From contig NC_135026.1 in NCBI RefSeq assembly GCF_051020955.1, forward strand, positions 7,292,501 through 7,356,500: DNA of 64,000 nucleotides, read 5' to 3'. How positions within the stretch are numbered: the first letter of the stretch is position 1; each line of letters starts with the position of its first letter. Origin of the DNA: Megalopta genalis (lineage: Eukaryota > Arthropoda > Insecta > Hymenoptera > Halictidae). Below are positions 1-10,978 of the stretch, one piece after another. A program made the position numbers and the translations under genes. Under the pieces are notes generated by a model. That model was not told where the DNA came from and did not search any database. It was given only the letters and a program-made list of their open reading frames with translations.

Positions 1-1564
1 ATACAGGCCAGATTTTTTTTGACAATATAACACCGATTTTAAGTGGAGTCGTCTCAAACAGTGCAGAAGGCCTAAATTTTTTTGATATTTCACAGATATA
101 CTTTTTTTGATTCAACTTGAAATCCCCGGTTAGTCCACGTCTCATAATATCAATTCCAAAGATTCTTGTTACTGACCCTAGGTCTTTCATTTGGAATTCG
201 TCAATAAGCTTTTCTTTGACCAACATTAAATTCTGAATATCACGCGATGCTAATAGAACATCGTCTACATCCGTAATGATCACTATGTCATTCGTTCTAT
301 CGGTACATGCATACACAAACGGATTCATGTTTGATCCTCTCATACCAATGCTTATCAAAAACTTATCTAAATTATTATACCACACTGTATCCACTGGTTT
401 CAACCCGTAGAACGGTTTCGCGAAGAGGTAAGTATCACCATGTCCTTTTACACATGTAGCATCCATATGATGCACGTGCATGTTAAATTGCGCCGATAAT
501 GCAAGGAGGAGCCTGATGGTCTCGTACCTGGTAGCATCGCTACTTGCTTCACCGAACATTTTCTTGCTTTTGTTCCCAGTAGCGTCGCTACTCGTTTCAC
601 CGACCACTTGCTTGCTTTCGCTCCCAGCAGCATCACCATTTGTTACGCCAACCACTTGTTTGCTTTCGTTCCCAGCAGCATCGTGACTTGTTTCACCGGC
701 CATTTGATTGCTTTCGTTCCCAGCAGCATCGTGACTTGTTTCACCGGCCATTTGATTGCTTTCGTTCCCAGCAGCGTCGCGACTTGTTTCACTGGCCATT
801 CGATTGCTTTCATCCCCAGCAACATCGCCCTTTGTTTCACTAAAAACTTGCTCGCTATCGTTCCCAGCAGTATTGCTACTTGCTCCACCAACCATTTGTT
901 CGCTTTGACTGCCGGCAGCATCACTACTTCTTTCACCGACCATTTGATTGCTCTCGTTCTCAGCAGCATCGCTGCTCGTTTCACCGACCACTTGCTTGTC
1001 TTGTTGATCGTTGAGTTTTCCTTCTTCCTTTAACAACTTCGATATCATCCATTGCAGATTTGGTATATCGTCCATCGACTCGAACGCGTCGCAAAAACTG
1101 TCATACTCCTTCGGCAAGGAGTTCAGTAACATTATCGACAGCAACTCGTCGGGTATCTTTACATCGGCTTCTTCGAGTTGCTCGGCTTTCTCAACAAAGT
1201 CGCTTGTAAATTGCGTCATTGTTTGGGCTGTATCCTTTTTCATACGATACATTTGTTTGCAAAGAACGGTCTTTGTTATTGGTTTCTTAGGTTCATGAAC
1301 TGCTTCTAGACAGTCCCAGGCTTCTTTCGAAGACGTCGCCTTCTTTACATAGCCTAGGTGACCGGGCTCTACCGATAGCATAATCAATGCCAGTGCCTTT
1401 TCGTCCTTCAGCGTCCAATCTTCATCGTTGTCCTTGGTCTTTATCGTCCTCCCGCACACGTAAGGCCACAACTCTTCGTAAACCAAGAGACTGCGCATCT
1501 GCAGTTTCCAGTTGTCGTAGTTTTCATCTCCCAACTTCTCTATATTGTGCACGCCGACAGGCAT
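1..1564 (-). CDS. Ty1/copia-type Gag-RT chimaeric ORF, partial (runs off left edge)
   Basis: Reading the minus strand from the ATG at 1564 gives one uninterrupted frame of 521 codons to the window edge, with no stop seen. Residues about 1-185 are a Copia-type Gag (UBN2-like): a start LGDENYDNWK, then LLNSLPKEYDSF and similar blocks. Residues about 188-345 are ten or so 16-residue repeats of the type QMAGETSHDAAGNESN. The frame then passes at about residue 345 straight into Copia reverse transcriptase (YETIRLLLALSAQ, then PFYGLKP, DVDDVLLASR, LNQKKYICEIS). The zinc knuckle, protease, integrase and N-terminal RT are absent. A second gap removes the usual FLNG segment after the first catalytic Asp. 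The active-site YVDD reads DVDD. It is probably a non-autonomous derivative, since the frame is intact but the enzyme looks inactive. The family assignment is firm; expression is unknown. Confidence 0.85.
   Translation of the reverse strand, partial: MPVGVHNIEKLGDENYDNWKLQMRSLLVYEELWPYVCGRTIKTKDNDEDWTLKDEKALALIMLSVEPGHLGYVKKATSSKEAWDCLEAVHEPKKPITKTVLCKQMYRMKKDTAQTMTQFTSDFVEKAEQLEEADVKIPDELLSIMLLNSLPKEYDSFCDAFESMDDIPNLQWMISKLLKEEGKLNDQQDKQVVGETSSDAAENESNQMVGERSSDAAGSQSEQMVGGASSNTAGNDSEQVFSETKGDVAGDESNRMASETSRDAAGNESNQMAGETSHDAAGNESNQMAGETSHDAAGNESKQVVGVTNGDAAGSESKQVVGETSSDATGNKSKKMFGEASSDATRYETIRLLLALSAQFNMHVHHMDATCVKGHGDTYLFAKPFYGLKPVDTVWYNNLDKFLISIGMRGSNMNPFVYACTDRTNDIVIITDVDDVLLASRDIQNLMLVKEKLIDEFQMKDLGSVTRIFGIDIMRRGLTGDFKLNQKKYICEISKKFRPSALFETTPLKIGVILSKKIWPV
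525..1010 (-). repeat. 48-bp coding minisatellite inside Copia Gag
   Basis: About ten tandem 48-bp units, each containing a variant of CAGCAGCATCGTGACTTG on the plus strand. Because 48 is a multiple of three, the Gag frame stays open and yields a 16-residue acidic, Ser/Asn-rich repeat. Units near 680-780 are nearly identical, and outer units are more diverged. It replaces the normal Gag C-terminus. Confidence 0.85.
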
Positions 1565-2270
1565 GATGAATGATCTCGTCACGCACTGGATTCCCAAATT
1601 CGTTCGTACCTCAATTATCGACGCAAAACGGATCGGTAACCTGTCTGAATTTCATAGAGGAACGAGGTTGGGTCGTGTTAGTAATTCACGTAAAGTTGTA
1701 CACCGAATAAAAACGTAAATTAGAATGTAGTCGAAAACACGTTCACACAGAGCACGGCCAATATGGACTCGCCGCGTTCGTTGCGATGCCGTTTGCACCG
1801 CGCTTCTTCTCTCACGCGCATGACCGCTTGAACAGTTCTGTACTCGAGGCTAGTAGGGCCCGGGACGGGTTGAATTCATAATAAAGTGTCGAATTTTTTG
1901 TAAGCTGTGGACTGTGGTGTTAACAAGAATGATTTACGACTCGATCGTCTAGCAATACATGTCAGCGATGTTCGTTCTCGTTAACTTGACACTGCATAGT
2001 TCTTAAAAAATTGATCACCTAACTGTTTTCCAAGAACGAACAAATAAACGATCGCGCAACAGAAGAAAACCGAAGCTATCGGATTATGTACGAAACGTAA
2101 CTGCTAGGCAATTATTATGCCGGATATTACGGTCGAAATTAAAAGCGCTTATGGACCGATAAAATATTTATATTTGTTACATAAATGAATCACATTATTT
2201 AGCATGAATCTCAGCGTGTCCTGGTCTGATTGGTTTTCGAAACATTAGCCTGATTTTGTTCTAGAAATAA
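1565..2270 (-). other. Upstream region of the Copia-like element (possible leader/LTR)
   Basis: This lies immediately upstream of the Gag start on the minus strand. A GGGCCC at 1856-1861, 7 nt from a CAAC (complement of 1869-1872), has the spacing expected between a Copia LTR end and an initiator-tRNA-type primer site, but the intervening bases do not match. No second LTR lies inside the window, so the LTR is not demonstrated. No other gene is seen here. Confidence 0.3.
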
Positions 2271-2591
2271 TATGGGAACAGACGTTAAAAACGAGAGAAA
2301 GAACTTTGATACGAAGTACGCTCGGCAAAGCCAAGGTCGTTACAAGAAACAGTCCTGTTATAAGATCGTCTTACGTCAGTGTCTCTTCGAAGCCGTCTCT
2401 TTCTACCAAACTTCTCATAAGCGATTTTTTCCGTTGCTATTATCGCGATTGAGCGTTCTCTCTCTCTCTCTCTCACGTATACTCGTCGCGCTCTTTCTCT
2501 CTCTGACGCACTCACCAGTAAATACGCCACATCTTTATCTTTCACGGCACCGTGTGGTGTATTCTTTCACATGACAGTTAATTGATCGATG
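2271..2591. other. Unassigned; short (TC)n tract
   Basis: Short CTCTCT runs lie at about 2459-2475 and 2490-2505. The overlapping open frames on both strands are low-complexity products of these runs. No gene is recognised. Confidence 0.5.
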
Positions 2592-2906
2592 TTAACCCTT
2601 TGCAGTCGGAGTCATTTTAACTCGAAACCAAAAATAATTTTTCTGATCTACAGTATCTCCATTTTATGTAACCTGGGGAATTTTATACATATGAAATTGA
2701 ATTTTCTGTCCCGTGCAACAGTTTTACAGTTTGAACAGTTTCTTTAAAATATAAACAAATTCGATAATATTAAAATTATTTTGGAACGATCTCTTTAAAG
2801 ATTTTTAGCGAAGCCTTAGACTACCAAAAATATAAACAAATTCGATAATATTAAAATTATTTTGAAGATTTTTAGAGAATCACCACTCGACTGCAAAAAG
2901 AGTTAA
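2592..2906. mobile_element. piggyBac-like MITE, family A
   Basis: TTAA occurs at both ends (2592-2595 and 2903-2906). Inside them are imperfect inverted termini CCCTTTGCAGTCGGAGT and, from the other end, CTCTTTTTGCAGTCGAGT. TTAA target duplication plus C-rich termini is the piggyBac-superfamily signature. The interior of about 307 bp is non-coding and contains a ~80-bp internal direct repeat (about 2748-2786 and 2828-2866). Confidence 0.75.
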
Positions 2907-2974
2907 GGAGATGTATTTTAATAGTCCGTATAGTGTCCACGAAAAATGCAATTTCGCATTTGGAGACAGAAAGA

Positions 2975-3103
2975 GGAAACGAGAGAGAGAGAGAGCGAGT
3001 GAGGGAATGAGCAAGTCATAGAGAGGAAGAGAGTGCGAGCGAGCGAGCGAGCGAGCCAGAGAAGAAGAGAGAGAGAGAGAGAGAGAGAGTGCGAGCGAGC
3101 GAG

Positions 3104-3142
<39 letters not shown>

Positions 3143-3159
3143 GAGTGCGAGCGAGCGAG

Positions 3160-3202
<43 letters not shown>

Positions 3203-3205
3203 GCC

Positions 3206-3239
<34 letters not shown>

Positions 3240-3418
3240 TGCGAGCGAGCGAGCGAGACAGAGAGAGAGAGAGAGAGCGAGCCAGAGAGAAAGAGAGAGA
3301 GAGAGTGCGAGCGAGCGAGCGAGCCAGAGAGAAAGAGAGAGAGAGAGTGCGAGCGAGCGAGCGAGCCAGAGAGAGAGGAAGAGAGTGCGAGCGAGCGAAC
3401 GAGCGAGAGAGAGGAAGG
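2975..3418. repeat. Composite (GA)n / GCGA-rich minisatellite
   Basis: (GA)n blocks alternate with a GTGCGAGCGAGCGAGCCAGAGAG motif at irregular spacing of about 45-65 bp, for roughly 440 bp. The long Arg/Glu/Ser and Ser/Leu frames on both strands are artefacts of this composition. Confidence 0.9.
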
Positions 3419-4003
3419 TGAAACAATACACGCGATACAACGGTGCGGCAATTTTTCATTCTTTATCCCCAGCGCAATCCATTTCACCGGTAGTCAAGCA
3501 GCCGTAACGACGTCTGCGTGGCTGTAATTTAGCCCAGAAATGGCCCACGACAAAATACACCCTGCCCATAGCCGCGGGTGCTGGCCTCGGGTCACGTGGC
3601 AGGCCCCGAAATTTCTTGATTAAGACGACGACACGCGATATTTCGTGGCCACGTGCCCTCGGTCCTCTTCCGGTCGGCCGGTCGATCGATCATCGAACGC
3701 GACGACGACGCCCGAGAAGCGAGAAAACGAAACACAGAACGGTCATTTCAAGAATTCCGAAACATTCCTCCGCAACGTTTCAAAAATTGAAACGTTCGGA
3801 ACTATTGTTCGCTGCCATTTCAAGGACATCGTAATATCTCGCCGTGTCTCGGAAAATTGTATAAATTCGCGTAACCCGTGTTTTTCCGTTCCTAGCCTCA
3901 AAGAATGCTGTCGATCGTCCTCGCCTTTAACACATTACGTTCGTAGCCTTTCCAGTCACATTGTCAATTATTTCTAAACTTTCTATCGATTCTAGTCGTG
4001 ATA
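3419..4003. other. Unassigned unique sequence
   Basis: Mixed composition with no motif, repeat or convincing exon that I recognise. Confidence 0.4.
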
Positions 4004-5179
4004 TACAGTGGCCCACAAAAGTGTTCGTACACCTTTCGAAACGCGAAACGTTTTTGAGAACTTAACTAAATGACTTGACTTTCTATTTGGATGACAGAGG
4101 GACTAGACGATGGCTAAAAAGCTTTTTTTTTTTAAATTTTGCTATTACTTGGAATGAAAAGAAAAAATTAAGAACCCTCGTTTTTTAATTTTTTTATCTG
4201 AGCCTATAACGAAAATTCAGAAAAAAATCGGTTAAACCAGAGTCGAGCTACAGGCGTCGAAGGATTTTGAAAACTGCAGATTTCTTACAGTTTTTGGTCA
4301 AGATCGTAATAAAACTGCGATTTTTCCGATCATTAATTTGTCATAATTGATTTCCATCAAATTCTCAGCGTGCATACAAGTTACCGAGATCTGCGAAAGA
4401 GATATTTCGGGTAGGATTTGTTCGAAATCAATAGTACTCTCGCGTGCGGTGATAGAAACTTCTTTATTTTCGCGGACTATGTCTTCGGACGAGTCGCGAT
4501 GCAGTGATCGAGTTTTATTTTTCGTTTCGCCGTTTGCCCTGGTAAAATTCTTGAACAACCCTGATTGTTCAACCCCACGCGTTGGGCCTTTCCAATCAGC
4601 GTTGCTCATTTTGTCCTTTTAACCGCCCGCCCCTTACGCTCTTTGCGTATTTTCGGGACGGCGTGGTAATCGGAGGGGATGATGAGTTGTACGTGACAAC
4701 GTGTGGAACTTTTCCTCCGGGTCACCCGCGTCGGACCACATGGCCTTTGGGTCGCTGGGTCCGCTTCGAGTACCCTTCGGAAACTCTCCTAATTTATGAC
4801 GGTCTCTTTAGCTATTGAGGAATTTCTTAAAAGACTCTATTGCAAACATGTGCTATCAAGGTTTGGAACTTGTCTTCTCAAAAATAGCTTCTTCGAAGGA
4901 GAGTCATAAATTACGCTGGCCGTTTGCACGAGGACTGAAGATCTTATTGTGCGCACGACTGGTCGCTACAGATATCTTCAAATTTTCGTTAAAAAGTTAA
5001 AAACGAGATTTTTATTTCTTAATTTTTTTTCCCATTCCAAGTAATAGCAAAACTTAAAAAAAGCAATTCAGTCATCGTCTAGTAGACTAGTTCCTCTATC
5101 ATCTAAAAAAAATTCAAGTTATTTAATTCAGTGTTAAAATAGTCAGTGCATTTTAAAAGGTGCACGAACACTTTCGTAC
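4004..5179. mobile_element. Tc1/mariner-like non-autonomous element with ~165-bp TIRs
   Basis: The left end is TA followed by CAGTGGCCCACAAAAGTG at 4006, a Tc1/mariner-type terminus. Sequence at about 4006-4175 reappears inverted at about 5005-5178, including GTGTTCGTACACC and TATTACTTGGAATG. The right end has lost the last dozen bases. No transposase frame is visible in the ~830-bp interior. Confidence 0.7.
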
Positions 5180-5488
5180 AATATCCACAACCTACGAACG
5201 AATGCACGCACGCGAACGGTTGTTCTCGCAAAGTGTTTAAGAGCAACGCGACAGATCCGGCCGGTCAGATACAAAATTCGCAGGGCACCGGAAGCATTGT
5301 CTTCAGGTGGAACAGGAACGCGGGCCGCATCATTTCGCCGATAAATTGTTTTCAATGCGGCATTATCGGGCTCTATCGCGCGAGCAATTATCAGCTGGGA
5401 CATCGTTAGCTCCGACGAGCTCTCTGGAATCATAATGAAAGCCGGCTGGGTCCCGCGGGAGGTTTGAGGAGGGAGACAGAGAGAGAAA

Positions 5489-5545
<57 letters not shown>

Positions 5546-6254
5546 CCGCGTCCGATCTGAATGCTGCAGATCGAAACGTCGGATAGCGTATGCATATGTG
5601 TACGCGCAATCTCTGTGCCCCGAAGGCAGGAGCTTGAAAACCACACGGCCGATAGAATCTGAACACGTGTGTCGAAAGAATCCGAACCGGGAACGGCGCT
5701 GTTGAAACGTCCGACGAAATGTTCACGCGTGCTTAGTGGCAAACGGCCCCCCTCCCCATGCCGATCCGTGCAACCCGAGCCCCGGCATTGTTCGGGCCTG
5801 ACTTTTGTTGCCAGGACTCCCGAGGCTTTGCATACAACCGTCTGATTAACTCGCGACGCAACGGCTCCGGCTAATCAGTCGAATTAACCCATTCAGAGAC
5901 GAATCAAATCCGGATCCGGCTAATGAGACGCAGAAGCTTGATTTCGCACGCGGTAACCGCACAGCTCTGCCGCGTTCCGTCGCCTTGTGTCGGCCGTTCA
6001 GTTTTGTACGATTCATCGTGACGCGAGGCGATGACTCTTACGCGAGCACCACACGCGTGATCGGTTTAGCGATCGAGAAATTTTGCATATCACCGGCGAT
6101 ATGTTACATTAATTCCCGCTCAGCACGAGTAAAGGCCGTGCAGCGGAATATAAAAAGGTATTAAAGTGGAATAATGAAAGGAATCGAAACCTGTCACTAG
6201 CTTTCAACGTTTTAGGTTATGTCAAGTAATCAGCAACCGTTTCATCTTTTCTTA
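5180..6254. other. Unassigned; contains (GA)n at 5466-5543
   Basis: A (GA)n tract lies at about 5466-5543. The rest is moderately GC-rich with no recognisable exon. Minus-strand frames across it contain a poly-Ser/Leu block from the tract and are judged spurious. Confidence 0.45.
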
Positions 6255-6660
6255 TTAACCCATTAACTGCCACGATCCCCATTTCGGGATTTTGGAATTT
6301 TATGTCCACCAATTGATGCGAAGAATATGATTAACAGTTTGACAGTATGTTTGACAGTTTAATGTCATTTAGTTGAACACAATAAAATTATCATATTTGA
6401 AGCATGATATTTTTGGTTTGGTTTTTATGTTATGATTAAATACCATACATAAATATGTAATTTAAAGTTTATAGTAACTACGTGTTACTTACTCAGTCTT
6501 CTGTTTTTCAAACGATAAAACAAATTTTTCCCTTTTTCTTTTATTCATGCAACCTGGCACACTTCCCATTTGGGATTTTTGAAAAAATATAAGATATTTC
6601 AACAACGAAACATAATTTGAATATAATTATATTGTTGCACAACTTATTGTGCATATAAGA
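6255..6660 (+). mobile_element. piggyBac-like MITE, family B, right end lost
   Basis: TTAA at 6255-6258 is followed by CCCATTAACTGCCACGATC. The following ~400 bp match, in inverted orientation, the complete copy at 56,113-56,562, including the palindromic-looking CATTTGGGGATTTTGG zone and AACATAATTTGAA. Homology stops near 6660, next to a 104-bp palindrome, so the right terminus is missing. Confidence 0.7.
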
Positions 6661-6683
6661 TCTAAATATATATATATATAAAT

Positions 6684-6787
6684 CTAATTTGATGTGCATC
6701 AAAATTCCGGCTACTCTTATTTTTGTTTTTATATATATATATAAACAAAAATAAGAGTAGCCGGAATTTTGATGCACATCAAATTAG
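6684..6787. repeat. Near-perfect 104-bp palindrome
   Basis: Arms 6684-6728 and 6743-6787 are exact 45-bp inverted repeats around a (TA)n centre. The hairpin would have almost no loop. It sits at the broken end of the adjacent MITE. Confidence 0.9.
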
Positions 6788-7060
6788 CAGTCTAGTTACA
6801 AGTCTGGGTCTCGTTTGGTCCTGGATTAGCTCTCGCTAAATTCTAGGTTAGATCTGGGTGTACAGCTCGGAAGTAATACAATGACATTATTAGACGTTCA
6901 AAATCTTTCCATTATTCGACATTATAAATACCCGTTGTCGTTATAAATGCATAAAATCAACAGTCCAGTCATAAGTCGGGTCTGGTTTATGTCCAGATTA
7001 GATCCGGGTCGATTCTAGGTTAGGTCTGTCTTATGTCTGAGTTAGCACGTAAACGACACT
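6788..7060. repeat. Decayed TTAGG-rich repeats
   Basis: Repeated variants of CTAGGTTAGATCTGGGT and GTCTGGTTTATGTCC at irregular spacing. Similar TTAGGT-rich decayed repeats recur at 33.3-35.6, 37.9-38.3 and 61.9-62.4 kb. Confidence 0.5.
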
Positions 7061-8460
7061 CGCTCCATGAATATGTATATCTCGGAAACCAAAGCCCCGG
7101 GACGATAATACGTGAAAGCATATGTTGTTCGAAACGATGTCCTTGACAGCGTGTATCCGAGGACCGTCAAGATCAGAACAATCTCCACCGAAAACGAACG
7201 TCCACCGTTTCCTCTCGTTCCAATTCCGGCGCGGGAGAAGCCACGAGAGACGAGAATTCGCACGAAGATGCACAGTCGGGCTAATGAGGTCGGGGTTTAA
7301 AAGCGCACATTTGCACACGGTTTTATGCAACGCGCGGAAGATTTACGTTCGCCGCAATACCATCTTCGGATTCCGGGCCCGAGACGTGGCTGCTGCGCGG
7401 GCTGCAAATAAAATCTACGGGATAAATTCGCGCGAATGGCTATTAGACGGCGGATCGCGGCGGCGCGGCCGTAGATTTACGACTCGCGAATGAAATATTT
7501 GCCAATACGGATGCCGGGGCGAGATTAAGTAGCTGGATACCGTCCCGCCGGGAGCAGCCGCGTTGATACAGACGACCTAAACTTTGGCTATAAACTGCTC
7601 GCGGTCCTAATATATATCATTTATCAGAAGGAAAAGTAGCGTCAGCCGTGGTCCTGCGGGGGCCATTTTCAACGGGCCTCGGCCACGTAGAAAGAATTTC
7701 TGCGCTGTGCACAAATTCAGCGCGGTGGCGCTACACGCGAGTACACTTACCTCTCTACGCCCGGCTCCCCCCCCCCCCACTACGCCGTCTTTCTCAACCG
7801 TTTTCGTTAACGCTACGGCCTCGCGAAAATTATCCGACGGGCCATTCAGCCGGTCTTATCGAGTCTCGCTCGTGATACGTGAAATTTATGGTCTATACGC
7901 GGACCATAGAAAAATACGGCGCCTTTTTAGCCCGTTCGTCGCTGTAGTTGAAAAGCGTTCTACCTTTATAGTTACTTTTATTGAGAGAGGGCTCCGCGAT
8001 ATTGAAAATTAACGGCGTGTATGATTAACAGGCTCGCGAGTCGTTTCGTTACCCTCCTTTGTGTTACCTTCTTTTTTGCATTGCTTTTTTGTTATTCATA
8101 CGATCAAGTGCAGCGATTTTTCTATTTTATTTTTTAATATTTTACCTCTGGGAGCATTTTCGATCGAGACAGGTGTATGCGGCATTGAAAATTAACGATG
8201 ATTAACAAACAATCTTCGAACGTAGTTGTTGAAATACGCGCCTTTTTCTCTCGTGTCTACGGGGACAACATTTTTACCTTCTTGCGAATCTGTCAAGTTT
8301 CCCTTTTTCTTAGGTTAGAATCTTGAGACACGTGGCTGAGGGCCAATACGATATTCTCTATAACTTTACTTCGCTTTGTTGATAATTACTGCGTGCGTTG
8401 GGAATGCCGTGAACCGATTGTGTAAGGAGTGTTAACAATCTATTGCAAATGAATTTTGAG
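7061..8460. other. Unassigned CpG-rich to AT-rich sequence
   Basis: Open frames of up to 123 codons occur on both strands in the CpG-rich part (7100-7900), as expected when stop codons are rare. A C-homopolymer lies at about 7769-7778. No domain or splice architecture is recognised. Confidence 0.4.

Positions 8461-8529
<69 letters not shown>
8461..8529. repeat. (GA)n microsatellite
   Basis: About 34 uninterrupted GA dinucleotides. Confidence 0.95.
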
Positions 8530-8532
<3 letters not shown>

Positions 8533-9603
8533 CAATAGAGCTTCATCCGTTTACCATAACCACAGCACAATAACGACCATACCGTGGACTTTTGTGCAAC
8601 ATAAAAATTATCCTTCAAGCGGACATATTAATATATTTAATAGGATGAAAACAATGCGCGACACCGTTTGGAAATTCTTTTATCGTTTCTACAACTTTGA
8701 GTCTCCTCTAATAATTTCCCTCGTGAATTCATAAAATTCACAGTTCACAACACTATTATTATTTATGTCACTGTCATCCTTCCGTTGTCAAATTGCATCA
8801 CATTTAAATCACGATCGATTTAAAATAATAGTACGATTAACAAAATTTAAGAATAAATATCTAATAACATCTAATCATTTTCAGTCTGTCAAAGTGATCA
8901 AAGAAAGAAAGAACTTGCTGTTTACGTTTCATCTTCAGAAATCCGTGCAACCGATATTATACTGAGAGTGGTGACTCTGAGGCAGCACTAAAATTTCTTG
9001 TATCACGTCCTAACATAATTTTTATGCTAACGAAGTAGTAATATAACACAGGATATAATTTCATACGCATAAAATGCACTTTGTCATATAAAATGAAAAT
9101 ACTATTTAAAAATTAGATACTATTTAAAAATTATTTTAAATCTACGGTTGAAATAGCTTCGAGTGCAAAGGATTAATTTTCGGGTTGCCACGTAAGAAAC
9201 GCTGAGACGAGTGTCTTCCGGGCGTACCGAATCCAGCGGAGGCAAAGAGGGCTGTGATTGGCGGCAATCAAGCCGGATCATTGCGAGGTCTCATGACTCT
9301 GTGGACCTGCGGAAACTCGGAGAACGCGTACGGGGCGCTGGTGCTCCTTAATTAATTTGCCGGTGGTCCGGGAGGTTTTAAGGACGATTAAAGGTGGCCG
9401 GGAACAGTCGAAGCGCGACAGGAGATTGCGATCAACTAGCGGCCAACTATGGCTGGCGAGGGAAGAGAATTTCAGTATGCCGTTAAACTATCCTCGGGGG
9501 CAGATGACGCAAGAAGAATTTTCATTATGCCGCAGCGAATACAATCGGTGCGGCAATCAGGCCGCTTCACCCTCGGTTTAAACTCGTTTCGAGGGTCAAT
9601 AAA

Positions 9604-9605
<2 letters not shown>
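8530..9605. other. Unassigned, AT-rich then mixed
   Basis: No gene is recognised. Confidence 0.4.
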
Positions 9606-9648
<43 letters not shown>

Positions 9649-9662
9649 CTCCTCCTCTCTCT
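9606..9662. repeat. (TC)n microsatellite with CTC triplets
   Basis: (TC)n of about 40 bp followed by a short (CTC)n. Confidence 0.9.
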
Positions 9663-9954
9663 GACTGTCTCCCTCGATTTCTCTTTTCGTCCCGCTTCAT
9701 CAGTCCTTCTGCCGACCTCTCATATTGGCAATTTGTACTAATTTGTTCAGTTAAATGTTTATCAACTTAGATCAGACTTCACAGAAAATTACCAGAAATT
9801 ACTGGTCTTGCGGAGTAACAATATTTCGTCTAGATTGCAACAAACGGAAGCTAAAATGAAAATTGTTTGTCATTTCTAACAATTATTAGAAATTACAAAT
9901 TGCCACGCCAATTAGCGTCATGTAGTTGTTACTACACAGCAAAGGACGGCATAT

Positions 9955-10415
9955 TTTCTTCGAATAACGAACAACGAATTCGAAAATTGTTTTCGAAGAA
10001 TTTATCCGAAATATTTTATTATTATAATTTTTACCATAATATAATTCGTAATATAATTAATATAATTTTTATTATACTCGAATACAATTTTATCCGTAAT
10101 GTTACTCCAATAACATTTTATTCGAAGAATTTATTTGAAATGTTATTCGAAGTATTTATTCAATATATTGACCGAATAAAATGTTGTTCGAAGAATTTCT
10201 TCGATATATTATATTATAAAAACAACAATTTTATTTCAAGAAATTTATTCGATATATTATCCGAATAAAATTTCATTCAAGAGATTATCCGAATAAGATT
10301 GTATTCAAAAGATCATTCGAATAAAATGTGATCCGAAAAATGTATTCGAAAAAATGTAATAATAATAAAATAAATAAATAAATTAATTAAATAAAATTGT
10401 GTTCGAATAATATCC
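9955..10415. repeat. Degenerate TTCGAA/ATTTATCCGAATAAAAT repeat
   Basis: Variants of TTCGAAGAATTTATTCGA and CCGAATAAAAT recur every 25-40 bp in an AT-rich matrix. The motifs are partly self-complementary, so many small hairpins are possible. Confidence 0.6.
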
Positions 10416-10910
10416 ATCTCTGCTGGTACAATATATCTTGCAAACTGAAAACTGCCTGCATCGATATTGAAGAAACTAGAATGGAAACGTATTTCACTGA
10501 AAAAAATCATTCTTGGCTCCATTTCGCGTATCCGCTAGTGGAAACAACGGCCGCTAATATTCGCGACAAATAACTATCGATCAACGGGAATCGTGCGGGG
10601 TTGGCATAATTGATACGCAAATGGCGAACGGAGACAACGAACGGGGCTGACCGAAAACGGCTCCGACGACGCGCTTGAAAATACAAAAGGAGACGAAGGA
10701 AAAACAGGATGAAAAGGAGGCGAGCGAGGAGCGAGCGGGCCGGCCGGCGGGGAGAAAAGCGGAAGCTGGACGGAGAACAAAGGAGAGAGGAAAAAAAAGG
10801 TCTCGGTGCCTTCCATTCGCTGTGCATAATTGATTGGCGCTTCAAAGGGCCCGGGAATAATCCGGGCCACTGTATAACGTTGATACGGCACTTTTTCATC
10901 TTCAACCCTG
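10416..10910. other. Unassigned
   Basis: Mixed-composition sequence between repeats. No gene is recognised. Confidence 0.4.
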
Positions 10911-10913
10911 CCT

Positions 10914-10919
10914 TCTCTC

Positions 10920-10965
<46 letters not shown>

Positions 10966-10978
10966 TCTCTCTTTCTCT
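10914..10978. repeat. (TC)n microsatellite
   Basis: Interrupted (TC)n of about 65 bp. Confidence 0.9.

Noticed and set aside
2880..3527. Long Ser/Leu/Ala/Arg and Arg/Glu/Ser ORFs on both strands
   Set aside because: Pure translation of a (GA)n/GCGA minisatellite.
6788..7060. Interstitial telomere
   Set aside because: TTAGG-like motifs here and elsewhere are scattered and never form more than two perfect tandem units.
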